Origin: Pseudocercospora fijiensis CIRAD86
Lineage: Eukaryota > Ascomycota > Dothideomycetes > Mycosphaerellales > Mycosphaerellaceae
DNA length: 64,000 bases
Direction of reading: 5' to 3'
Assembly: GCF_000340215.1 (NCBI RefSeq)
Contig: NW_006921542.1
Span: forward strand, 1,280-65,279
The notes beneath the pieces are model-generated. The model worked only from the letters and a program-made list of their open reading frames with translations, ran no database searches and had not been told where the DNA came from. A program made the position numbers and the translations under genes. Within the stretch, counting starts at the first letter, position 1, and every line of letters begins with the position of its first letter. Shown in pieces: positions 31,912 through 44,529 of the stretch.

Positions 31912-32639
31912 TATAAGGGTTAGTAGCTAAGCAGTAAGAATGTATACGAAACTTTAAACTAAACTAAAGGGAGCACTAAATTAATATAGCTACTATCTAT
32001 ATAAGACGAACTGCGAAGAAAGGAAGAAGGGTACCTTAGAGGGAGAGCCCCTTCCTTAGTATTCCGCCCTATAGCCGTCTAGCGCGTCCGACACGTAAGC
32101 GCAAGCACGTATATCCTACTTGTCCGCTGTCTCGCAGCGCCTTTGTCTCCTAGCTAACTAGCGTAGCGCGCGTATGCGAACTCGTTTAACCGCTCTTAAG
32201 CAAATATGTTTCTCCTAGCTCTTCCCTACCTTCCGGTTCCTTCCTACTACTCGGATCTGTCCTACGACTCTATATGTCTCGCTTGCTGTCGTCCGTATAT
32301 ACGTACGCGTAGTTTAGTACAGTCCCGTCGTTCGTATGTTAATATATAACGTATTGTTCTGCTATATACGGCCTCCGCGGGAGTCCCTAAGATATTACGT
32401 TATACGGCTAAGTAGGCGACCTAGGCGTACTAGGCGTACTAGGCGTATTAGGCGTACTAGGCGTACTAGGCGTACTAGGCGTACTAGGCGTACTAGGCGT
32501 ACTAGGCGACCTAGGCTAACTAGGCGACCTGCTTCGCTAGGGGCCCCTACTGCTAAGGCAACTCAAATCCGATATCACTTTATAGCATAGCGGCTAGCTT
32601 GTAGGACTTGTCGGTGCTTTCTAGGCAGCCACTATAACA
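31912..32639 (-). repeat. Gypsy D right LTR, with 9-bp tandem array
   Basis: 728 bp, matching the left LTR except for transitions; ends ACTATAACA and is followed by GTTAT. The 9-bp array lies at about 32411-32529. Confidence 0.93.
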
Positions 32640-32644
32640 GTTAT

Positions 32645-34442
32645 TAGAGAAAGAGTTACCTCCTTATATACCCTATTTTCGTTCCGCGTTAATTATAACT
32701 ACTTACTTTAGTTAGTTATTAGGTTAGATATTAGTTTCGTTAGTCTTAGCTACTAAATAAACCTTAGTTAGTTCTATAGACTATAGAGCTTAGTTAGTCT
32801 ATCCGCTAGTATATCCTATATTGCTAAATACTCGTATTATATACGACCTAATTTATACTCTTAGCGCAGCTAGTATTAATAAATGTTTATATACCTAAGC
32901 TTAGTATCTAGCTTGCTAGCATCCGCTTTAATAATACGAAGGATCTATATATTATTACAATATAGCATACGAAGGCTATCTAGGGTAAGGCTAATATTGT
33001 TAAAGAAACGCCTCTACTAGATCAATTCTAAGCCTATATATAAGGCAGCTAGTAGTTTAGCCTTAGTCGTAGATTTAGTAATAGTTAACTATCGTGCTAC
33101 TTTCTAATTAACTAGTCTATTAAACAAGTGAAATAACTATCCTTCTAATAACTGTCTAGTGCCTTTATAGTTACTATAGGAGGCATTAGAAGCTCCGTAG
33201 AATTTATAAAGTTTTTGGCTTAAATAAGCGGTAATTGCTAGTCTATCGGCGTTGTATTCTAAATATAGGTACTTTGTCTATAGTAGGTATTTAATACACT
33301 AATTAGTAGCGGCTATATCCTCTTATCGTAGGTTCTAAAGAGCCTTAGATAGCAAGGATACTACTTTAGTAATGTCTAGCCTAGTTTAAACTACTATAAA
33401 GTTAAGTAATCCTAGTCGGCTTTAGTATGCTAGTACTACTAATAAGTCTATATATATTGTCTCGCTAGTCTTCTCGTATAGCTCGTATCTAGTTAGCAAT
33501 AGTGCCTCTACTCGCCTACTAGTCTTAGGATCAATTCTATAGCGCTAACCTATCTTCTTAGTATATGTCTTTTATAACAACTATAGCTTTCTACTCTACC
33601 TGTTACGTATAACTTTATTACCGAGAAACTATAAGAGTTTGCCTAGGTTATTAAGCTCGTATTCCTTTATTAGCTTCTACTTAAGGTCTATTGCCTTCTG
33701 CTTATATTAGCGACAATACAATCGTACTATATCGTCTATATAGAAGAAGATAAATAACTGTTTATCTAGATATATATATAGGTAGTCTATATTATCGATA
33801 GGTTATATACCGAGCTTGTTTTCGAGGGTAGTAGTAAGGTAATTATACTATAGCCTTAGTAACTCTTAAAGGCTATATAGCGCTTGCAATAACTAAAGTA
33901 CCTTTCCGCTCTATTTAAATCCTTCTACTAGCTTTAAATATAGTATATATAGTAGGCTAGCATTTAGGAAGGCATTAATAGTATCTATCTGTTTAGCCTC
34001 TAGGTTAAGGTTAGTAGTAATCGCTATTAAGGTACGGAATACCCTCGCTGCTAGTATAGATACGTATATATCTAGATACGTACTCTACTATAGATCTCCT
34101 CTTATATATACTCTTGCCTTAAACTTTACTAGCCTTTCCCCTATATTTCCCTTATTTTTAAAGACCTATATAAGTAGTAGCAAGTAGTTAGGTTTATCTA
34201 TTAGTTGCTTAATATCTACCTGTTTCAATATATTAGTTTTAAGTGCCTTATTAAACTCTACTATAGCTATATGCTTCTAATGCTCTTTAAATTAGCTCTT
34301 TAGTACCTAACGCTAGTTACGTAGTTCTTTTAGCAAGTCTAATACTTTCGGTATAAGAGTCGGATCGTCCTTATTACGAGGAAGGGGTAGTAGGTCGCTA
34401 TCGGCTTAATTACGGTCGGTGCTATTGCTATATATTAACCTA
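32645..34442 (-). pseudogene. Copia reverse transcriptase/RNase H, 3' part of pol
   Basis: Minus strand from the LINE insertion downward: FKEH-type start, VKFKARVYIRGDL (the KARLVxRG block of Copia RT), LAARVFRTLIAI, QIDTINAFLNA (the DVxxAFLN block), and near the end DILADRLTK (the ADxLTK signature that closes Copia RNase H, complement near 32810). Stops are RIP-type. The frame continues across the LINE into 39354 and above. Confidence 0.85.
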
Positions 34443-34481
34443 ATATATATTATCTACCGCGTACACTTTATCAAAAAAAAA

Positions 34482-35710
34482 ATGGCAGCGAACAATTAGA
34501 GACGAAGGGAAGACAGTTAAGAAGGAAGGGAGGACGAATAGAAAGTACTATATACTAGGGCAGAGGAGGTACTAAAGGCGGAAGATAGAAGAACCCCTAA
34601 GAGGGCATATAGGATAATAATCTTAGAACTCCTTAGAGGACTGAAAGCAATCTACAACTAGGCAAGCTACGTAATTACAAAGGTAGCTAATACAGTCGCA
34701 GCAAAGATTACGAAGAAATAATAGAAGATAAGCCTAAACTACCGTACCTAGGTAGTAGTAGCTAGTTAGGAGGCGCTAAAACCCCCGAGGACAGTAGTCA
34801 GAGTCTATATTACGGACCTATAGGAGCAAAAGGAAATCTAAGGACTTATAGGGAAAGAGATTGTAGAAAGAATTATAGTTAAAGAGGTAATTAGGGCTAG
34901 GAACGAAGGTAAAGGGGTAATCAAGCTATTTATAGCATAAGAGCAGGACAAAAAGAAGCTAGAAACACAAAAAGAATAGATAACCAAGATAGGGAAAACA
35001 GCAAAGGTCTCCTAATAGCAGTTTATAATTATAGCCTATAGTATAATAAGAAGCTTTAAGGAAGAACGGGATGTTAAGAGCCTATAGAGACAAAACTAAG
35101 CTATATACCTAGGCCTAAAGATTACAAAAGTAGTATAGATTAAAAGGAAAATCGAAGAGACTAAGAAGTAGTCTTCCCTAATTATCTAGGTAGGGAGTGC
35201 AGAGCAAGCTAATATAGTACTAGACTAGGGGTTGTTCTAGGACTTTAAAAGATTAGAAATAGAGATACATAGAAGCAACTATAGGATAATGTAGTGCTTT
35301 AAATGTCAACACTATAGACACTTAGCAGCTAAGTGTATAAAGACAACTAACACTTGCTCCTATTGTATAGGGGATCACTAGGTTAAAGAATGTAAAGCAT
35401 ATAAGGGAGAAGCAAGATATATATGCTATACTAAAAGACACCCCTCTTAGGCGAAGGAATGCCCGGTAAGAATATAGGCAGCTAGGAAGGTAAAGGAAGC
35501 TAGAATTAATATACTAAAAAGATACATAATAAGCTAGAGCAGCTAGGTATAGAAGCAACCTAGCTAAGTACTATAAAAGAGGTCTAGGCAAGATAATAGG
35601 TTCACATTTAGGGCCTTACTAGCACAAGAGAGTCACTAGCAACTAGGGAGACTAAGATACCTTAACATTATAGGAAAGGAAGTAGGGTAGACAAAGCTTA
35701 GTTAAATATT
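34482..35710 (+). pseudogene. LINE ORF1, gag-like protein with two CCHC knuckles
   Basis: ATG at 34482 begins MAANN (with former Gln/Glu codons as stops). The C-terminal half contains CFKCQHYRHLAAKC and CSYCIGDH.VKEC (about 35290-35390), two intact zinc knuckles. The stop inside the second is a former Trp codon. The protein binds element RNA in related elements. It is separated by a short gap from ORF2. Confidence 0.82.
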
Positions 35711-35719
35711 AGTCCAAAG

Positions 35720-38700
35720 TAAGGGAAGACTAAAGGAAAACTTATAGGGAAATAATATAGATAAAACCTAATAAACATTGCAACATTACTGAACATTATA
35801 TAGTACAATGTTAATAAGAGTAAAGACAAGGTATAGAGGAGCTTCCTTTAAGCACTAAACCTAAAAGAACATTATATTATTGTAATCTAAGAGCCCTAGC
35901 TTAACCTATATATAAAGAGACTAGCAACAGTTAAAGACCTAAGATACTACCTAATTATCTACAACTAGGGAGCCCTAAGGATATGTATCTACATTAGTAA
36001 GGAGATAGATATAGAAACCTAGCAGGCTATACTATAGGAGGATAGGGACCTAATATTAGTTCAAGTAGAGACATCCTAAGGTACACTCTAAGTCTACTAT
36101 ATATACAACCTACTACTAGACTTAAGAAGCAGTACCTAACTAAAAACCCTAGAAAGACTACCTAGAGTTATCTAGGGGAACACCTACTAAATCCTACTTA
36201 GGGATTTCAACCTCTACTACCCCCTCTAGGGCTTAGACTTTACCCTAGCTTACCACTTCCTAGTAGGAAGACTAATTAACATGTTAGAGAGGGAAGGAAT
36301 AGAAATTGTTACCCTAAAGGGACTAATCACTTAGGAGGCAAGAGGAAGCAGTAGTATACTAGACCTATACTTTGCATTATATCAGATTAGGAATAGGATT
36401 ACAAGATATAGGGTTAGCTAGGAACTAGAAGAATTATTAGACCACTTCCCGGTGCAGATTAAGCTAAATGTCTAAGCTAATTAGGAAAGGGAACTAGAGG
36501 AGAAGCTTAACTAGAAAGGTACTAAATAGGGTAGGATTAGGGAGGAACTAGAAAGGGACCCAAAACTAGAGGAACTCTTAATAAAGCACCTACTAGGGCT
36601 AGAGGACATTAATAAGGTAGTAGAAGAACTAATAGGAATCCTAAAACAGGTAGCTAGAAAGCATACCCTAGCAAAGAAACATTTATAGTACTAGCAACTA
36701 TACTAGACTAGTAAGTATATAAGGAAGGTTAAAGTAGCAAGGAAGGCTAGGAGGCAGTAGACATAAACCTATACCTAGGAAGCATAGGATAACTACAATA
36801 AAGCCTACTAGGAAAAGAAGATCTAGATTAAGAAAGACAAGATACAAGAATAGAGATCTACAATAGGAATAATTATAAAGAAACTAGAGGAGATATAGAG
36901 GATAGCTAAATAGGTAAGGAGGCCTAAATAGGAAAAGAATATACTACTATAATTCCTAGATATTATAGACCAATAAGGACAAATGTAGACTATAATAGAA
37001 GGGAAAGCAAGAGCCCTAGGCCAACACTTCTTCTATAGAAAAGTATAAGCAGACCTATTAGATATAAAGGAGGAAGAACAAGAGACTCTACTACTAGGCA
37101 CACTAAGAGATACCTAGGTTAAACCCGAAACTATTAAAAGGATCCTAAAGAAAATTCTAGGCAATAAGGCACTAGGAGAAGATAAGATCTATAACAAACT
37201 TCTAAAAGTATATAGGAAGGGGCTAGCCCTAGCACTAGCTAATATCTTTTTACAAAGCCTAGTACTAGGACACTACCTAAGACTATTTAGGAAGTCCCTA
37301 ACAGTAGTACTAAGGAAGCCCTAGAAGGAAGACTATATATAGCTTAAGGCCTATAGACCAATAGCCCTACTTAATATAATAGGCAAGGTACTAGAGAAAA
37401 TTGTCGCTAAAAGGCTAACAACCTTTACCGAGGAAAGGAATATCCTTCCTAAAGGCTAGATAGGAGGAAGAAAGAAGAGGTTAATACTAACAGCTATAGA
37501 ACTAATTATAGAACAGATTAAGTATATCTAGCACTATAGTTAAAACTAGGTAGCAACCCTCCTCTCCCTTAATATCTTAGGAGCCTTTAACAATGTCTCC
37601 TATAAAAGACTCCTATATATACTCAAACAGAAAGCTATACTAAACTAAATAGTCTAATTTATCTAGTCCTTCCTATAGGAAAGATCGACATAGCTTATTC
37701 TAGGCAAATTCAAATCAGACCTAATACTAACTAAAAAGGGAATCCCCTAAGGATTAACACTCTCCCTAATCCTCTTCCTTATCTTTATAGCAGACCTACT
37801 CCTACTCCTAGAATCAAAAAACATATTAGCATTAGGGTTTATAGATAACACAAACATCCTAGCCTAGTCTAAGACAACAGAAACCAACTATAAGATCCTA
37901 GAAGAGAAGCACTAGGAGTATAAAAAATAGGCAAAGAGGTATAGAGCAAAATTCGCCCTAGAAAAGTACTAGCTTATCTACTTTAGCAAGGCTAAATTAA
38001 CCTACAATATAAAGCAATCAATTACTATCTAAGGCTTTAAAACCTAACTATTAGCAGAGCTTAGGGTACTAGGGATCTAGCTAGATCTAAAACTGAATTA
38101 GGGACTATAAGTAAAGAAGGCAAAGTAGAGGGCAGATGCTAATATACAATCCATTAATAGACTTATAGCCTCTATATAGGGGGCTATATTCGAGAAAGCT
38201 AAAGTTATATACAAAGCAATTGTTAAGCCGGCAATGCTATATAGAGCACAGATATAAACAGCCTAGGAGAAAACACTAAGGAGGATTAAGCAACTAGTTA
38301 GCAGGTCCTAAACCTAAAGCCTAAAGAAAATCCTAGGAGCATATCAAACTATACCAATAAGGGTAGTAGAAATAGAATTAGGGATCCTACTAGTTAAACA
38401 ATACTTTAAGGGACTAAGACACCAATATACGGCAAAGACAATGGAATACCTAGTCTAATAGACTATCTAAAAGGCACTAGATAAGATAAAAGCCTAGTGT
38501 ATTAGGACTAGGAGGCGAGACAGACTACAAATGACTCCCTAGAAAGTTAAAGACCTAGAGCAATATAGAGTCTTAATAAGAGAAATGCTAGAGAAAGAGC
38601 TTTAGGGACCAAATATAAGGCTAAAGGAAGACAAGCTAAAGGGAGAGAAACAAAGCCTAGCAGAGTTAATTGCTAGACACCTATAGGAGCAGGAATAGAA

Positions 38701-39210
38701 CAAAACACAAGTTAGACTAGGAACCCTAAAGGCACTGATCAAATTTGGTTAATACAACTACTAGCTCTATAAGGACCTAAATAGGGCCGAAGCAAGCCTA
38801 GCTATCCAAATCAGATCTGAATATATTAGACTTAGGTCTTACCTATTTAGAAGAAACGTCCTAGGAATTAAAAGTAGAGCGTACTAATATAGCTACCAAT
38901 CTTAGAACCCTAAGTATATACTGCTAGTCTGCCCTTAGTAGTTAGAAGGCAGAAGTAATTGGAGACTAAAAGCAATAGAAAGGGAATACGATAAGCTAAT
39001 CTAGAGCAAAGAAGACCTAAAGAGGATAGTAAAGTAGATCATTAAATAGGGATTTATATAACAATTCGCACTAGTAAGGGAAACTAAGGAGTAGATAAGA
39101 AGGAGGGAAGAAGAGAGGGAAAGAAGGGTAGGGCAGTAGGCAAGGTAGTCAGAGGGTAACAACTATAACACTAGTGCACCCTAAAGGAAGGAAAACAAGG
39201 AAACGAGGAA
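35720..39210 (+). pseudogene. LINE ORF2: endonuclease and reverse transcriptase
   Basis: The endonuclease begins LNIIQYNVNKSKD (about 35790) and includes LLRDFNLYYPL (36190-36230), RGSSSILDLYFA and DHFPVQI (36430-36460). The reverse transcriptase carries KALGEDKIYNKLLK (near 37165), LKAYRPIALLN, GKVLEKI, the GIP.GLTLSLILFL block (near 37740) and FIDNTNILA at about 37838-37864. There the catalytic FxDD has become FIDN through a G-to-A change. A long C-terminal region follows to about 39210. The protein would nick DNA and copy element RNA in place; the lost catalytic Asp and the stops make it dead. Confidence 0.88.
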
Positions 39211-39353
39211 GATCAACACTTATAAATAGGACAGGAGGGAGGTTTTTACTAACTAAGTTGGTTTCCTACCTAAAACAATATATAGAAACAGACCTATATA
39301 GGCCGAAAGGCACTACAACAGGCAAATGAAATATCTATCTATATATTAACCTA

Positions 39354-41250
39354 GCTTTATATTCTCTAGCTATATATAGATTGCTAAAGAGTAGGAGGTA
39401 GCTTACTTGTTCTCGATTGCCGATATCTCGGTAGATAGCCGCTACTCGCTATCGTTTATATAGGTTGTTAACTCGATAGTATAGTCCTCCTATATTTAGT
39501 AAGTAACGGTAAGATACATTAGCTGCTTTAATTAGTATTAGCAATTTAGCAAGCTCTAAACGTAGTAAATTTATATCTATATTATCTATATAACCTAGTA
39601 CGTCTATATTGTTAGTAGGGGTATAAGTACTAGTATCGTTCTTAGGTTATTAAGGTTGCTAATAAATAGTTGGTTCTACTAATCTATCTAGTATATTATT
39701 ATACGGTTCTAGTGCTTCGCGTAGATTAATTAGAAAGTCCTGTTTCTATAGTTAAGGCTCTAGCAATAGCCTTTTTAGCACCTATATAAGCTGTAGCTCG
39801 CTTAGTAGTATCGGTAGTAATTGTTAAGGTAGTTCTTGTTTAATAGGCTTATCTACTAGCCTTATAGGGTTAACTGTTATTAAGTCGACTAGGTCCTATT
39901 AGTATATCTACCCTCTTAGTTCTAAACCTAATAAGGTCTAGAGGTATATCGTATACTTCTCGAAGCTCGTTAAACTAATACTCCGAGGCGGGTACTTGTA
40001 GTTCTTCGAGATTACTATATTCTTCTATAAGCTCTTAGTTAGTTATAACTATACCTAGGTTATTATTCTATCTATTATAGAACTTAGTTTCGTTAAATAT
40101 AAAGTCTCTTATACGTAGTACTATTATTCGTAAGGGCACCTATATCCTATAGATAGAGTGTCCCTTATATCTATATAGGTATCTAATATTAGTACGTAAG
40201 GCTACTTTTATAGTATTTAGCAGTATAGCTTTCCTTTTGCTATTAGTTGTCTCCGTACCGTAGATTACTAGATATACCCTTACTCTAAATTAGTAGATAT
40301 AAGCTATATTAGGTCTATATCTAGTGCTAATCTCGTATAGGATACGTATTAGTAGATCGGCAGTGCGTAATCTTAGTAACCTACTAGCTAGGAAGGTTGC
40401 TAAATAAACTGCTTCTAGCTATAAGTTATATAGAAATCTAGTATATATTATTAAGGCTCGAGCTACCTTAATGTAGTACGGCCTCCTCGCTTAGCTAGGT
40501 CCTATTCTAATATATATAGGGCTGTTAGCCTCTATATAGTGTAGTTATTACGTAGATAGGATCAAAACCGAAGGCTTATAATACCTCCTTCATTATTAGA
40601 TAATAGGCAAATAACAAAATAAAGTCTATTATTTAGGTCGTATATATTTAAGATATACGAATTACTATTATAGGCTAGGTCTAGCTATATTAGGTTAGCT
40701 GTAATATATCTATATAGACTTAGTATTAATATATTATAGTGCCTTAGTCTCCTAGAAATAAGCTTCTTACCCTTTGCTTATATATATAGGACAAAGTAGT
40801 ATTCTTAGGACCTAATTATTATATATATAATCTCTTTTTATTCTATCAACCCTATAAACTAGCTCTTTTGCTCTCTTAGTATCTAGATATCTAAACACCT
40901 TATATATTTGCTTAAGTGTAAGCTTTCTTAGTAGTAATAGGCGTACGGAGCGACGAGCTATTACGTAGGCTAATAGTTTTGTTATTAACTAAGATAGTTA
41001 GAATAGGTATTTAAGTAGCTTGTTATCGTAGATTATTATCTATATCGACTAGCTATTTAGTTAGTAGTGCTTTATCTACTTTGCTAATAATATCGAAGTA
41101 GGGTATTCCTTAGTTTAGTATAATAAACTTAATTAGTAGTTTGTACTATAGGCTATAGAGGGTGTTATCGATTTCTTAGTATTTAAATCCTCGTTAGAAG
41201 AAGAGGGTACCTCCTATAATATTAGCATAAAAGTAGGGGATATAAAGGCA
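39354..41250 (-). pseudogene. Copia integrase and RT start
   Basis: Minus strand above the LINE. The integrase core runs at about 40950-40150 and ends with the FRVRVYLVIYG and HIYRI..VPLRIIVLRIRDFIFNE blocks, which match the post-integrase segment of Copia pol (pattern: G.HIYR-W-P....V..SRDV.F.E). An acidic linker then leads into RT. Stops are of RIP type. The protease is likely near 41150-41300 but I could not see its motif. Confidence 0.75.
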
Positions 41251-41559
41251 TTCCCCTAGTTTAATCTCTAGGGGCTTACTACTAATAGCTATAATAGTAA
41301 AGGATACTATTCTAATAGCTACGACCTTGTTATAACTAGTGCTAGTTACTACGGTTAAAGATACTAGTAATAGAAGTAGTATAAAATTAAAGCGACCTAG
41401 ATACTTAATAATGCTATAGTTTAAGCCCCTATTATATATTAAACTATTAAATAGGTTCTACTTGATTAAAACTGCTATACTAAAGTAGGTAGTAGGTCCG
41501 ACTACTCTAGTAAATAATAAAGATATATTAGGGTAGAAGAAGCAAGTAAGAGAGAGCTT

Positions 41560-42750
41560 ATCTAGTATAGAATCCTCGCTATTACTATCTAGTCCGTAGT
41601 ATTTCTAAGCAATTTTAATAGCTAGTAGATCCTTAAAGAACTTAGCCTACCTTAAGTAGAAGCCCTTGTTTTTACGTAGGTAGCTTTTAAAGTACTTTAG
41701 CTTGCCCTTCTACTTGTTGTCCTTATCTTTCTCTTTAACCTATACTCGTAGGCGGTAGTTTACTATAGTGCATTTGCCCCTATTTATATATGCCTTCTTT
41801 TTACTAACGCTTATAACTTTAGCGTAAGACTTTACTATACGGCTTCTACTATTACTGCGACTACTTCCTTTGTTCTTATTAGGGTTTTTATTATTATTGT
41901 CTCTAGTAGCTTATATAGCGGTATTAGCACTAGCTTTACCTATTTATTTATAGATAATGCTAAATAATAACCCCTTCTTAGTAGAAGTACCTAGTATATT
42001 ACGGGTATAGTCTCGTACTATACTAATTAGTTAGAGGGTGTAATTAGTATTAGGCGAGGCCTAATGTATTATCTAGAGCCCCTTTCTATAGGTGTTATCT
42101 ATATTTGTTACTACTATATAAAGATAAACTACTACATTGTCTAGTTCTAAGTATTATATACGTTTTATCTTCCTATAAAGATTAAGCTATTCCTTATACT
42201 ACTATTCTAGGTCCTTAACTTATCGTAACCCTATTAGTTAAGCTAGTTCCTTACTAACTATTATTCTTTACTATTATATATTTAGAGCAAGCTTGTCCTT
42301 TAGACGTATAAGAATAATACGTAGTATTAGTACTATTATATTATCGTTATCGGTAATCTCTAAATAATAGCGTATATTAATAGTAGTAGCTAGATACTCG
42401 GTAGATCTATTACGTACTAACCTAAATCGATTAAACTCCGCTAACTAGACTCCGAAGATATCTATAGCCGACTTAACCCCTTATTAGTATATAGGGTTAA
42501 CTAGTATATAAGCCGTATCTAGTATAGGGCTTACTAGTTGTACTAGTTCTACTAGTTTATTCGAATAAGGGTTATTATATATCTAGGTCTCGTACCTAGA
42601 TAAGTATATTTTAGTCTACTTAAACAAGCGCTCCTAGTCGTTTAGTCCTCGAAGGGTAATATATTTAGTACCGCCGAGGCAACTAGCCGATAAGAGAGCT
42701 ATTATTAATAATATAATAATTTCGTAGATAATCGGAGAAGCTTAATTAAA
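41560..42750 (-). pseudogene. Copia gag
   Basis: Minus strand, starting near 42750. It contains YITLRGLND.ERLF, resembling the YxLxGxxNWxxWxxxxK start of Copia gag proteins, then a segment like SPILDTAYILVNPIY. It ends with Lys-rich sequence (VKEKDKDNK.KGKLKYFKSYLRK) and a degenerate Cys block. 42751-42859, between gag and the 5' LTR, shows nothing else. Confidence 0.65.
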
Positions 42751-42859
42751 TAATAGTTATTAGTACCGCTAAGACCATTAATTATTAAAGGTCTCGTAGA
42801 ATAGAAAATTCTTTCTTACTATAGATGTCTCTAATACTACGGATTTCCGGGCTTATAAC

Positions 42860-43030
42860 TATTACGTATAGCGTAGTAGATTACTTACGTAATACTACCT
42901 TACTAGCGGTTTTAACATAGCTTCGTTAATTGCCTATATTCTGCTATTCTATAGTCTAAAATATAGTAGGAAAATCCTTCTCCTACTAAGAAGTTATATA
43001 ATAGTTATATAACTAAGCTAACGTATTACA
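42860..43030 (-). repeat. Copia right (5') LTR
   Basis: 171 bp, TATTACGTATAG to CGTATTACA. Matches 24902-25071. Confidence 0.87.
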
Positions 43031-43094
43031 ATTTAGGCCGTAATAACCGAACTTCGGTTTAGGCCGGCAAATTCGACAAACTACGCCTACCTTT
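43031..43094 (+). repeat. 64-bp direct repeat, right copy, flanking the Copia element
   Basis: Begins immediately after the right LTR. Differs from 24837-24900 mainly by transitions at CpA/TpG and CpG-adjacent sites. Confidence 0.85.
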
Positions 43095-44017
43095 TATTAA
43101 ATACGGCTTCTTTCGTAAGTTCGCCGGATTGCTAGGCTTATCGTAAAACATTCTTAATTATACGCCGCAAATATATCGCCTTCTCTCCCTACTCCCTATA
43201 CTATCCCTAGCCTAGATATAAGAGACCTCGAATCTACGCTCGAGCTTAATCTTAGCGATAAGCGAAGACCGCTATTAAACGTATATAGCTTCCTAGCGTA
43301 GCGAACGACCTCCTTATTACGCTTAACTTTCTCTAGTCCCCTTACGAGGTCGGTTACTAGTATATATATCGCGATCTTCTCTATTTAAACAATTCGGGGT
43401 CCTTCTCGCTCCTTATATCTAGAAGCCAAGCAGCGTAACCTAACCTAATTAATAAGTTTATACCCGCGCGCCTCTATCCTACTATACGTACTATACTTTA
43501 CGCTATCTAACTTCTATACGATACTCCGGTAATAATAGTCTCGCGCTACTACGCTTTTAAAGAGATAGATAGAGCGTGCGCGTACGCTTTAAGAGCTTAT
43601 AGTTGTAGATTAGGACGTTAATTGCCGGTCTTCGAGAGGTAAGGATCTTGCTCCGGTAATAACAATCTCGCGCGGCTGCTATTCTAAAGAGACGGAGAGA
43701 GGGCCCGCGTACGCTTTAAGAGCTTAGAGTTTTAGGGCCTTTACCTAGTGCTAGCACTTAGGATTAGCGTTCTCTATAACTCTTTCTACAATCTCCCCGT
43801 ATCTGCTCTACTATTTAGTGTCTAGAATATTTAGTAGCGTCTACCCTACTATCGGTAGTCTATAGAAAATAGAGCGTCTATAAACTAGAGATATAAAAAC
43901 CTTAGTAAGCTAGTAAATAGTAATTACTATAGTAATAGTAACGTTACTATAGTAATTACTATTACTATTACTATTACTGTTACTATTACTATTACTATTA
44001 CTAGGGACCTTCGGGAA
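43095..44017. other. Spacer with direct repeat and (ATTACT)n microsatellite
   Basis: No coding sequence assigned. Contains two direct repeats of about 81 bp (43524-43604 and 43651-43731, both starting CTCCGGTAATAA and ending GCTTTAAGAGCTTA.AGTT). From about 43915 to 44005 there is an imperfect (ATTACT)n/(AGTAAT)n run, which continues after Gypsy C at 50308, so Gypsy C inserted next to or into the microsatellite. Confidence 0.7.
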
Positions 44018-44188
44018 TGTTACGGACAGGCTAGAAGCTAGCTCTCTATAGCCAGGTCTTGGCATTGATGCCTCAGGCATCAACTTGATATACCCAACTT
44101 CCGCGTTTACGAGAGAACTTCCCTCTCTACGCTTCGATAACTATAGCTAGCGACTAATATTATTCATTCACTTACTCGTTCCTTAACA
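44018..44188 (+). repeat. Gypsy C left LTR, with 19-bp palindrome
   Basis: Matches the right LTR almost fully. It contains TTGATGCCTCAGGCATCAA (about 44074-44092), an inverted repeat of 8 + 3 + 8 bases, intact and CA/TG-rich in both LTRs despite RIP nearby. Confidence 0.93.
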
Positions 44189-44529
44189 GTTCGAAGCGTT
44201 AACCAACCTCGCTAAAGCCCTTAGGTTCTCGTACTAGAGGCACGCCGACTTTGTACTATATTCGAGACGAGACGACCTACCTATAACCTATTATAGCAGG
44301 CGCCGCGCCACGTAGGATCTGCACGCCAAACTCTATTAAGTAGAGCCCGTACCGACCGAGAGCCTATTAAGAAGTCTACTACTATATCGCGTACGTCGCT
44401 ATAGATAGTAAGGTGTCGCCTCGTAGTATACCGCTACCTAGCGATCGACTAAACCCGTAGGACTAACACTATACGATTGGCGACCCGCAATAAGCACCTC
44501 CTTCTCTATAAGAGCGCCGTACTAGCAAT

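Larger units (their letters stand above)
25879..32639 (-). mobile_element. Gypsy D: complete Ty3/Gypsy retrotransposon, minus strand
   Basis: Identical-length 728-bp LTRs (25879-26606; 31912-32639) and the 5-bp target duplication GTTAT at 25874-25878 and 32640-32644. The polypurine tract (complement of GTAGCCCCCCCCTCG) next to the left LTR and the order of pol domains give minus orientation. RIP is lighter than in Gypsy A, and long stretches of pol read with few stops. It sits in the 3' part of the Copia element. Confidence 0.95.
34443..39338 (+). mobile_element. Tad-like LINE, copy 2, nearly complete
   Basis: Flanked by a 15-bp target duplication, CTATATATTAACCTA, at 34428-34442 and 39339-39353. 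It holds ORF1 with zinc knuckles and ORF2 with endonuclease and reverse transcriptase. It lies in, and opposite to, the Copia pol. Stops are frequent but CA/TG survive more often than in copy 1, so this copy is younger or less mutated. The first about 40 bases before the ATG, including a run of ten A, do not match copy 1. Confidence 0.92.
24902..43030 (-). mobile_element. Ty1/Copia element, minus strand, interrupted by Gypsy D and a LINE
   Basis: Short LTRs of 170 and 171 bp (24902-25071 and 42860-43030) bound the element. Removing Gypsy D (25879-32639 plus one TSD) and the LINE (34443-39338 plus one TSD) leaves a contiguous Copia: gag, integrase, RT/RNase H on the minus strand. A purine tract (complement of TACCCCCTTA) adjoins the left, that is 3', LTR. 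Bases next to the two LTRs (CTTTC and ATTTA) do not form a target duplication; instead a 64-bp repeat occurs outside both ends. 25072-25873, between the end of pol and the 3' LTR, has no gene I can assign. Confidence 0.85.

Noticed and set aside
43915..44005. (ATTACT)n run as a telomere-like or functional repeat
   Set aside because: Imperfect microsatellite, not a fungal telomere unit; it simply flanks Gypsy C.
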